From Tomocerus qinae (lineage: Eukaryota; Arthropoda; Collembola; Entomobryomorpha; Tomoceridae), in the NCBI GenBank assembly GCA_020055645.1, contig CM034547.1:39349909-39413908 (forward strand): DNA of 64,000 nucleotides, read 5' to 3'. Positions 14,901-25,019 of the stretch are shown here, piece after piece. The first letter of the stretch is position 1; every line of letters begins with the position of its first letter. Made by a program: the position numbers and the translations under genes. The notes under the pieces were generated by a model. That model made no database searches and was not told the origin of the DNA. It saw only the letters and a list, made by a program, of their open reading frames with translations.

Positions 14901-17900
14901 GTTTATTACACCTAGAGGTATATCATCATAATCTTCAATCAGCATTAAATATTTAATACGTAAAAGTCAATTATTGGGACACTAACTATTTCTAAAGGAA
15001 GCGCAGCGGTCTTGAAAAATGAATTCATAGCCGCTTCACGGTGTTTTTGAAAAAATAATTTAGATTCGTTTTCAAAGGTAAGAGCGTAAAACATGGCACT
15101 AAACAAATTATTTTTAGTGAGTGAATATTTAGTAAATAATGTTAAAATGACACCAGACCGCACTGAAACGACAGAGGAGCAAGTTTTTCTTTAGCTCAAA
15201 GCGTGTCATTATTAGATTGCCAAGCAAAAACTAATGGTATTTTAAATATGCCTGAAAATGGTTAGAAGATTTTATAAAAAAATATTTGAATGTATGTACT
15301 TCAATTTCGATTATCTTCAAGATGATGTTATATGAAATGAATTTGAATGCCGTAGTTACAATTAGGGTGCTCAATTAGGTTCTAAAGTAAGGAGTAAAAG
15401 CGATATTTTAAGTACGGGGTTTATGCGAACAAGTAATTGACTTATATTTAACTATTTACGGAATTAAATGACAATTAGTTGGTCGTTATTGGATGCATTG
15501 AGCTAGAAAGAGGATGAGTGTGGAGAGAAGTAGTGGATGATTGCTGGTTGAAGAAGTGCTTTGAATGGCTGCATGTTGGTTGGAATCGATAGTTTGGAAT
15601 CAAAATAAAAATCCATGAAAATGTAAATCGAGTCACTTTGAACAACTCAACAAGGATTTCGACATGAAGGGGATGAAGGCAATTTGCTGTTCCTGCCGCC
15701 CCAACTTATCCACTTCAATAAAACTCTGACATCAAATTACCAAAATACACATGGAGTCATACGGGCAGCCAACCGTTAAAGTTCATTTTCCTTTTCTGAA
15801 GAGACAGTCAATTACCTTTACTCCTCTGATACCAACAGAGCAATACCCGCTCGCACATCATCCTTATATTATTAGCTGTAAGCATGTTAGTACTGTGTTG
15901 GTTGATAGTTTGTACACTTACCTATCTACTGCTGTATGATGTACTTGCTATTTATCTTTATTTCCTCAAGGTGCGATCCTCCGTGCAGTTACTACATGGG
16001 TTTACTTATTACACACTGTCATTTTAATCATGTTACACAAAGTAGCCATGCAGTTGTTGCAATAAGTCACGGCCACAGTGATGCGTAGATGTCATTATGC
16101 GTATTTCATAATCTTACTTAGATAAATATTTATTGTTTTTCAGCCTCCTCTTTAAGTATGGGTGCGTCCAATTCTCTTATTAAGTAACTTGACCTTCAGC
16201 TTACTTATGTTTGTATATTCAAACATTTGTTTGGAAAATTGCCGCATTCGTGGACGGACGAACATACTTTAAATTGTGATAGTATAAGCCTAGGTGAAAG
16301 AAGAAAATAAATATTGTATTTATGATTATGATTACTTACTACTATTTAGATATTATGTTCACTGCTTTCAAAAAAGGTATAAAAATGGAAAACTGCTCTA
16401 ACGCAATTATTTTGTAGTAGTCAAAGTATAATCAAATAGTAAGTAATATTTAGCTATGCTTGATGCACAAACAACATTTCAGTTGATAAGTATGAATATG
16501 GAGTTACATAGAGTGGCATTTGTTAAAAGAGAAAAGAAACTGGAGGAGGACGGAGGAGGATAATATGATATGATGGGAGATAGAAAGGGAATTCATTTGA
16601 GATGGAGCATCAAGCAAGAGAATTTTCGGAGATATGAGGGTCGATTGCTGAGAATTCTCCAGGGAAAGGCGAAGGACGGCGGAGAATAAAAAAGGGACCG
16701 TGTTTTTGTGGGTTGATTGGGCGACTGGAGAACGGAATGATGCCAGGCCGGGACATTTCCCGAAGAGTTTTTTGAGTTGGCTCTGCGGTGAGGGTAATTT
16801 CATCCGGGCAATTTGCATTCTAATTCCAAGTGAGAGTATAAAAAGAGGACGGACTTTTGCGTAATAAATGTAAGTGAGGGTCGTTTGGCTGATGACAATT
16901 TGAGATAGGAATGCATGGGAGAAATGAGAGCAATCCTCTGTTGGATTGGATGCATACAGGAGTGCAATCCTGTGAAATATCCTCCGAAATCCTGTGATCG
17001 GAGACTACCCGTTTTGACTCCGGCCTTATCAGCAGGTCAGATGGATGGCTCTGCTCCGTCTTCGTGTCAACTCTCAAGTTCAACGGCAAAAGCTGCCCCA
17101 CTCCGCTCCCTCCGCATCTTCTCGCTCACTTTCTCTTGGTGTGAACCAACCCTTTCTCTTATCTATACAACCGGGATTACACCAAATGCTCACATACCTT
17201 CAACACAAAACCACCCGACAAACCACTACCACTAAATCCGTTACTATTAATAATATACCAACACAGAGATCCTTCTCAGTAACACGGACATAAATAAATG
17301 GCACAATCCGTGATTCTTTATACTCTGAACAACATACATAATGTAGTACTTGCTATTCCTACAAATTCCACCCCTTTAAAATTAGAATACTTGATAACCG
17401 AACCCTATTAAAGACTTAAAACAATCTATTCAATCTATATTTTCAACTGCAACTCTAATGTCGCACTTATTTGATTTCTATACAATTCTCTATGCAACAT
17501 TTGATTCTATTCACATTTCGTTCTCAGAATAATTGTAACTCCAATTTCAAATGCAGATTGACAATTCCTAAGTAGGGCTAATTCCTAACTTTTCCCCTAA
17601 AGAACAGATAGTATCGTTGGAACAAGCTCACGTGTTTCATTTTGAATGTCTTTATTAACAACATGAAACGGCCCTACACAAAAATTGGAAAAAATTCCAA
17701 AAAAGCTTTACTGTACGTAGTATATTTACAGTTAGCATAAGTCTTAGAGTGACTCCTTTGCAGATGTCCTATGTAACCTTCGAGGAGCGGTGAGTGGGGG
17801 ATAACCCTTTAAAGCTCTCGTCACCAGGCCCGACCCTAGTACTTAAAGAAACATTTTTGTGAGTACAGATAATTCAGGGGCGCGATTAAAATGTCGAAAT

Positions 17901-20810
17901 GTTCGCAGGAGTATCTCGGTGGTATTTAGGGTCTGTGTGGCAGGTCTGCCACGCAGCAGCACCAATAGATTTGATAGTCATAAGACTGATGAGAAGAGAA
18001 GTAAGCAATAAAGTAATGCGGTGACTGCATGCAATGATATGGTTGAGAGATGTCGACCTACACTCCGTATACGGGCTTTTGCATAGCATTTCGCATGTCA
18101 TTTTATACAGAAAGCAATATGCAATGACACTGTGACTGGAAGGACACAATGGAGTTGGATTGTCGGCTACCGAGGGAAAACAAGCGAATTGTCGTTTGTG
18201 TCATGATCACTCACGAATTTTATTGCATTATTCACTCATCCATCATTCCTTGGTGTCACTCCGCTCCGAGGTGACCAAGTCCACCCGCCTGCCGACACGC
18301 ATTCTCATTCTCCGTCTGACGACGATGATCATTTGCTTTCCTGCCGATGATCTCACGACCAAGATGACATTGGTGGTTGAGTAGATTTTCTAAATTGGTC
18401 ATAAACCCAAATTGTCTTGTAATGTAAACTGTCGTATTAAGATGCAGCCTGTAGCTTCAGATGCACGGTAATGTATTGCGTGATACCAATTTAATACAAA
18501 GGCTAGTGCCAGGTTCAGTACGTACTCAATGCATGGTGAATAACTTATTTCTTTTCGTGCCATTTTGAACTGTCATCTTTGTTTGGTTTCTGTACCCGGT
18601 ATTATTAGTAAAGATGAATGATTCCTGCATTTGGTAAGTCCGAAAAACATTGTTGGCTTTCTTCCTCCGAAAACTGTAAAACGGGAAAATTTTATTCCTC
18701 GTGGATATAGTTACTACTGTATAACGGAGTATGACGTTGGGATTGAGATTGAGGTGTGATGTGACATTTCCCCTGTCAATTATTGTGAGACGGGCCATTA
18801 GTGTAGATAGCAAAGAAGACGTGAGCTGTAAATGCTTGCGGGATTTTGTGGGTTGTAGTGATAGTTTTGAGGGAGGAATTTAACATTAGACTCTCTTACA
18901 TGCGAATCGAGGGAAGAGCTTTGGGACCCAAATAGGGCCCGCTAATATTTTTACAGTTCTTTTGAGTCGAAGGAAGATGCTATTATTCAGATTTCATCTC
19001 GTTGTCATTCATGATGAAGACTAAATGCAAAATTCGGCAAATTCTATTCTTGTCTGATACGACAAAAGAATCAGCAAGTCTCTCGCCCGAAAGAAATCCA
19101 AATCCATAGAGACTTCCACAAAAATGCACAGCCGGGTACTATCCTTCTCCATATTATTGTCATTTCATCGTCTCCCTTTAGTGCTCCGCTCCTTGCATGA
19201 TTGGAGTTAGACAAGACAGGTTTGCGCAATATGCCAACTGTGCATGATGATATTCACCGTCAAAGACACTACAGAATCACATCAGCAGGAATCACAACCC
19301 GATCGACCAACATAATGTTTTCGCTTCCGTCGGCAGCTCATTCCGAAAAAGATATTCTATTCGTTACCAAATCTACATTATATTACATCCATCATATGAG
19401 GTGCGCAAGCATATTATTTCTATATAGCATATCTGCCCTAGTAGTACTCCTAAAAGTCTATGGGTAATAGTTCAGGTTTCACGAATATACCACATTCGTA
19501 TACCTACATGAATTTTTCAATAACAGTGCTTGACGAAGAGTTGATCCGTTGCTTATTTTCCTTTTTTACTCTTCATTTCCAGGATCTACATAATTCTATC
19601 ATTCCTCATTTACAGTATAAAAAACTTTATGTAATCCATTGTAATTGGACAGCTATAACATAAGGTTAAATAACAATTGCCACTTTCTATATAATTACCT
19701 TCATCCGCATGACCCGATTGAGTTGCATTCTGGCGACCATGTCATTTATTTTTTATTTCTTCAATTTCGGTTAATATACAAGGATCAAATAGCATCTTAT
19801 TATCATTATGATCAGATAAATAGCTGGTATCCTACCAAGGGCATCAAACATCAGAAATTGGTAATCGAAACAATTGAAAGAGTGCTTTTAACACCGCATA
19901 TATGCAATTCCAATTCAATTTACCGCAAATTATAGCTTAAAAGGAAGGGAACAATTGTCTAATTCATTGATCTGTAGAATAAATGAAATTTTTCCAGAAT
20001 TTTTTATTACTTCCATGCATCAGTTTGAATATACAATAATATTCCAAATGGACCATTTACTGAGTTGATGAGATGAGGGATTTGTTTTTTATCGTTTCTG
20101 TAATATTTAGGAAGAGGATGAATGGATACGAATGGCGGAAGTTTTCACTAGTCATGGTCAAAGTTGTCAATAGGTATGAAAAAGAAAGTCACTTGACAGA
20201 TTGAAACCACATCCATATGAGTTCTATCCTGTCCATTACCATCTGATCAAAATATCAAATCAATTGATTTGACATTTTTGTTACACACAACAGCTCTAAG
20301 CACGTATACAGAACTAAATTTTGGGGAGGGTTAAAATTTCATCAAGGAATTTTCACAATATATATTCACACAAAAACATTAGTCAAAAATAGATTAAAAT
20401 AGGAAAAACGCGAGAGAAGAAAGTTTCTTGAATTTCGGGGGGGGGCGTAAAGCAATATGTCCTTAGTAAAACTTGTCCATACTTTTCACTTGATTTCTTT
20501 TGACTCTTAATACGTATTATTATAACAGAAACTTTGCAAACAAAGAATATCTCTAAAACAGAGGCCACTAATTAGTATATTTTGATTGTGTTACCAATTA
20601 TATGTTATGTAGAAAGACATCCATGCCTTAATAAATTAGCTTATCTCTCTACATCTATTATTATATACCAATACTAATATTTTACTTACTATTTTTAATA
20701 CTACCATTTCTAATTTTGTAATAAGATGAAAATCAATATTATGTGTGCATTGTGGATGTCTTCAGATTTGAAGCTCACATCATACAACTACTTAACTTTA
20801 ACTTTATATT
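11946..20810. other. Spacer with scattered GC-richer islands, no supported gene
   Basis: No exon chain could be assembled. Islands of higher GC with strong purine or pyrimidine asymmetry occur near 13.2-13.5, 14.4-14.7, 16.5-17.3, 17.8-18.4 and 18.9-19.4 kb. A 20-base motif (CCATCCCTAAAGGTGAATTT or variant) is duplicated at about 12541 and 12610. I see no tRNA or other RNA gene. Confidence 0.45.
14876..14901. repeat. Perfect 11-bp hairpin with 4-base loop
   Basis: CTGTTGCAGAG (14876-14886) and its exact reverse complement CTCTGCAACAG (14891-14901) are separated by ACTA. AATAAA to the left and TTTATT to the right could extend the stem past a small bulge. Function unknown. Confidence 0.7.
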
Positions 20811-22334
20811 TTAACTCTGCTCGAACATAATCAGACACGTCACAATCCAATTAACGAGACTGTCGTAGTATTCGAAAGCCTTTTCGTGTCTTATGTTCTG
20901 CAAGGGTCCAATACGCATACCGATAGGTTGAAGGGACCTCAATATTTTTCTATAATAAATTATATCGCTTCTGTGAGATAAAGTGGAAATGTCATAAGAC
21001 ATTTTTCTTAATGACAATATAGAACTCTTCCACAAGTTCCCGAAAAAGTAGAGTAGTAACGCAAGAACAGTAAAATTTATTAAAGCGAAGATGAGAAAAA
21101 CCGCATAAATGACCATATCTATACTGTTGTATAGCTTTATTGCCGCCGATGAATTGAATATTGTTGCAAAAGACAAAAATGTGAACACGATGGGGTATCC
21201 AATTGGTATGAGGCTATCTAGGAATGATATGAAGAGTATTTTCATTGGCTTGTAGATTTTCATGTTATAAGGCAAACTGCCTTTAGTGATCCTGAAAATT
21301 GTCAGAAGTCGTTACCAAACACCCTTAAGATAAATTTGTGTGTAGTGTATAAGCAAAAACGAATTGAATTTTTAGTTACTTGGAACGATTTTTGTTACTA
21401 ACCTGATTCGATTTAACCAATGAAAGACTCGAAGAAATATGACCAGAGTGTATATCCAAAGAATAAATGCCACAAAAATCGTGTCCAGTAGTACAAAGAT
21501 ATGAGCTGTTTTCATTATCCACATTATCCAGTGAAGTAACTCTCCAGTAACCAGCGGCAAAAAATAAATGTTTTTTTGGACCAAGATGACATAGGTGATA
21601 CCGAAAACGTCGGGCAACATCATAATTGGGATAATGAATTTCATCACCCAAGCCTCAAGTAATTGGTAGTTTACTCCTTCAGTACCGAGTTTCTCAAATT
21701 CATTATCTTGGAAAGAAAAGTACAGAAACAATTACAAGAATTCTATTTCCAAGTCACCCCGCAAAGTGCAGGACAATTATTTGATTAAAATGTCATGCAA
21801 AATGTACGATTGGATTGCCAACTCAGTCAAAAGTCAAAATGAGATGAGCTAATCATGTAAGTAAATGTCTCATGATAAATTGAAATATTTCGATAGCAGA
21901 TTTATAAAAATATTACCTTTTCCGTATTCTATGTTTGCGGTCATTAAACCATTTAAGGTTTGCTGTACCCATTTCCCTTTGGTTAGCGAGCTTAAAACAG
22001 TAATTCCACTAACAGTTTGAACATTTAAAATGATGAACATTTGTGCCATTGTATCTACGTCTTGTGCTGTAAGGTTACCCTTTTGAATAGACGAAAGAAG
22101 TTGTAGGGCAACCAATACAGCAATACCCGCGCTCAATATTCCAATCATTGTTTGAAATCCGTTCTTCGATTTACAATACATGAATTTTTCATTTTCGTCA
22201 TTCCAATAAAATGGAATGCACCCTAGTTTATAGGCAATGTTTATGTAGTTACCGTAGAAGAAAAAATGAACTCTTTTGGACTTATAATTTTTTTCGGCCG
22301 CCTTTTTTTTAATCAACGTAATATATTTACCCAT
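20811..22334 (-). CDS. Seven-transmembrane chemoreceptor, gustatory receptor-like
   Basis: The three-exon model is 21917-22334, 21403-21706 and 20811-21291 (minus strand). All junctions are GT-AG and phases agree, giving about 400 residues, the usual length of arthropod gustatory and odorant receptors. Hydrophobic helices are visible around MIGILSAGIAVLVALQLL, FIILNVQTVSGITVLSSL, FIIPIMMLPDVFGITYVILV, FVLLDTIFVAFILWIYTLVI, IPIGYPIVFTFLSFATIF and VIYAVFLIFALINFTVLALL, with a last one near the C terminus. The stretch LRSLQPIGMRIGPLQNIRHE resembles the C-terminal block of springtail gustatory receptors as I remember them. The classical insect TYxxxxxQ ending is not obvious. Such receptors act as ligand-gated cation channels in sensory membranes; the ligand cannot be inferred. 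An additional upstream exon is possible because the ATG directly follows an AG. It stands alone, not in a cluster. Confidence 0.62.
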
Positions 22335-22881
22335 CTTGACTCTGTCAAACCTAATACACTTTCTAGGATCTCAGAAATCCCGTTTAGCCTGAAGACAAAT
22401 GTCAAGAACTTTCTCTTTTATATGCATCCGGATTCTCCGGAAACGTGGTGTAATGGTGGTATCAAGGATAGAAATAATGAAATATAATAGCCGTCTTTGG
22501 GCTTATTAGTTAATAGGTTATAACAATTTTCATTCCCGTAAACCAATCTTTATGAATATTAATAAAGCATTTCAAGTTCACAGATGTCTTCCGCAGCCTT
22601 CCTATATACTTACAGCTGTCATCGGAGATGACAAATGAAATTATGAACGGGTTGGATGGAATGGAAGTTAAATTTAGGCTGTAGCTGTAATTATAGTTAT
22701 TTGCCTATTGACTTCAGTCAAAATTCTTAAGCTTGCGCGTGTACTTTGTACTGAAGCTAGAAGTATGGCAAATGCAATCTTTCTTGCTAGAAAAGTCTTA
22801 CATAATATTATGTACAATCATAAGAGCTGTAGATTGTAAGGTAGATTGTAGTGTAGATTATATCTAGACAAGATCTGACCC
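22335..22881. other. Spacer between chemoreceptor and hAT copy A
   Basis: About 550 bp of AT-rich sequence upstream of the chemoreceptor start. It presumably includes that gene's promoter, but I see no clear TATA box or other motif. Confidence 0.4.
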
Positions 22882-22889
22882 GTGTCAAT
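22882..22889. repeat. 8-bp target site duplication, left of hAT copy A
   Basis: GTGTCAAT is repeated exactly at 23594-23601 on the other side of the element. An 8-bp duplication is the signature of hAT (and P) transposases. Confidence 0.9.
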
Positions 22890-23593
22890 CAGTGTTCGAT
22901 GACCAGCCGGTTAGCCGGCTATAATGGTCAGGTTAAAATGGCTAGCCGGCTGGCAAAATACCCTTGTTAGCCGGCGGATAAAATGGCTAAATTGGTTAAA
23001 ATGGTCAAAAATAAAATATACGTAAAATGGGGCAAAGTAAAACCCTATTCTGCCTAGAATAGCCTATCCTTGATCTACACCAAAGTTTAAACTAATTTTG
23101 TTTAAGAAGGGCCTACATACTTGCAATCTACAAATCAATCTTCTGGTCACAATTGTTCCAACTAACCGTTGTGAAGACATAAGACTACGCTAAACCTTGT
23201 CAGTCTTGTTTCTTGGCGAATTAGTACGGTCAGGAAGTGTTGCTGAAGCAGGTGCACTAAAACTTGACGCGGTTGCAGCAGAGCGTCGTCGTGCCGGCGT
23301 TCTTCGTTTTGTTTTTTGCTTTGATGACATTATCTGCGAAAACTGTAAAATCCGATAGAAATGTAACAGTATTTGATATCGAAACTAAAATGTAGTTAAA
23401 TGCAGCGCCAGTCTATTTTTATTCATTTGTTGGACGCTGCGCTGTGGCTTGAAGTTTGAACTCCTGTGGTGCAAAATCAAGGAGGTTTCAAGGATATGGA
23501 CATTTTTAGCCATTTTAACCATTTTGGCCATTTTAACCATTTTAGCCGGCTGGTTGGTCAAAAAGCTTTTTAGCCGGATAAAATCGAACACTG
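22890..23593 (-). mobile_element. Non-autonomous hAT-type element, copy A (704 bp)
   Basis: The element starts with CAGTGTTCGAT and ends with its reverse complement, an 11-bp terminal inverted repeat of the hAT form (CA-x-x-G). It is flanked by a perfect 8-bp duplication. Further in, both ends are rich in AGCCGGCT palindromes and in a 9-bp iterated ATGGTTAAA/ATGGCCAAA motif, which could be transposase binding sites. It encodes no transposase. Its only notable frame is a basic 46-codon ORF, about 23194-23332 on the minus strand. By eye the sequence is identical to the reverse complement of copy B (26189-26892), and the lengths match exactly. Strand is set so that the small ORF reads forward. 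Confidence 0.9.
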
Positions 23594-23601
23594 GTGTCAA
23601 T

Positions 23602-24108
23602 GAATCAATAATTACGTCACAGGTCACAGGTATATAAATACGCAATAGACAGGTTAGAGCTGACACCGAAAATACGTAATATTATGCTTTTTCAGGCTGG
23701 TATACTAACTAGGCCAGGCCCTAGGCTAGGATGCATTGCATGGCCTTTATACTTCTACTTCCGTCTCCGTCAGACAAAACAGTCAAAGTCAAAACCATGT
23801 CTCAAAACCGTCAAAAGGTTTTGTATTTTTCTATTTCTGAACGGACAAAGTGTTCTCTCTAGCGGTAAGAAAGATAGTTATTCTATTGCGACTGAGTCAC
23901 ATGAGATTGTTTTGCTAATTTACAAACACCCTTGTTGGATAAACGTGCTTGATCAGAAAACACGAAAACCAAAAACAGTGCTTCTTCTCTTCACCCAAGC
24001 AAGTTAATGTTATGTCCTAAAATTTTTGCAGTAATCAGTAATTGACCTTTGTTGGAAAATCCCAATTGTTGTTATCTGTGACTGCGTTTCATTTAAACAG
24101 TCAACAGC
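23602..24108 (+). promoter_or_regulatory. Candidate promoter region of RSL24D1
   Basis: Just downstream of hAT copy A, TTACGTCA (a CRE-like octamer variant), two AGGTCACA-like boxes and TATATAAATA at about 23629-23638 lie within 30 bp. The RSL24D1 start codon is some 470 bp further on, so the TATA box would imply a long or spliced leader. No protein-coding support in this interval. Confidence 0.3.
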
Positions 24109-24866
24109 ATGCGTATCGAAAAGTGTTATTTTTGTTCTTCTAATTTATATCCCGGGCACGGAATACAGTTTGTTAGAAATGATTGTAAAGTGAGTTTTGC
24201 TTTTAAACATCATTATAAATGGATAGCAAATATAGAATGTGAATTTTTAGTTTAGTTCGTTTAGTATAACAAAATTAAAAACGAATGTATGTATTATAAA
24301 TGAATTAATATCCATTATTTTAGATTTTCAAATTTTGTCGTTCCAAATGCCACAATGCTTTCAAGAAGAAGAAAAATCCTCGAAAGGTTCGTTGGACAAA
24401 GGCGTTTAGGAAATCATCTGGCAAAGAGTTGGCTATAGATCCGTCATTTGAATTTGAAAAACGAAGAAATGTTCCTGTAAAATACGACAGAAAGCTGTGG
24501 ACAAAAACAGGTACATTTCACATGAATGATGAATGTCAATTTTTGTCTTACAGAGTTGCTTAAATGTTTGTGTTTAATCTATCATTCCACTTTATAATTA
24601 AAATTGTGATCTAAAACTAAATTTCAGTTGCGGCTATGAAAAAGGTTGAAGAAATTAAGCAGAAAAGAAGTGCACGTCATATTCTGCAACGTTTTAAGAA
24701 GGCTAAAGTATTGGAAAAGGTCAGAGATACGAATGAAGTTAAGAAAAATATGTCTCTTATTCGATCCCCTGCTGCAGGGCTTTTGAGTCTTCAAGAAGAA
24801 AGAAAGGTTGAAGAAATTCATGAATCTGACGAAGAGATGGAAATGCAAATAGCTGAAGAAGTTTAA
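24109..24866 (+). CDS. RSL24D1: Ribosome biogenesis protein RSL24D1 (RLP24/L24e-like)
   Basis: Three exons, 24109-24189, 24324-24510 and 24628-24866, join in frame through GT-AG introns of about 117-134 bp and give 168 residues; human RSL24D1 is about 163. The N terminus [10 protein letters not shown] carries the family's zinc ribbon: C6-x2-C9 in exon 1 and C32-x3-C36 (CRSKC) at the start of exon 2. The central [17 protein letters not shown] is the strongly conserved rRNA-contacting basic segment. The C-terminal part is helical and charged and ends in an acidic tail. The protein is a nucleolar pre-60S assembly factor that occupies the site later taken by ribosomal protein eL24. An AATAAA at 24938-24943 follows the stop by about 70 bp. 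The gene is convergent with RPUSD3. Confidence 0.95.
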
Positions 24867-25019
24867 AGGTTTTCTTAAGTAAATCAGCGAATCTGTGTTT
24901 TCCATTTATTTTTCACTGTTACTTTTAAGCATAACTAAATAAAATGTATTCGTCATAACTTACAAAATGCAAAAAAGGTGCGAGACGCAATCTTGATTTA
25001 ATTTAGATTTTATAAATAT

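Noticed and set aside
16504..17293. Cluster of 90-106 codon ORFs on both strands
   Set aside because: Mutually overlapping frames in a GC-richer island without protein-family features.
23385..23666. ORF on the minus strand at the end of hAT copy A, also seen in copy B
   Set aside because: It reads through terminal repeats and iterated motifs of the element; repetition of KMVKMAK reflects the 9-bp DNA repeat, not a protein domain.
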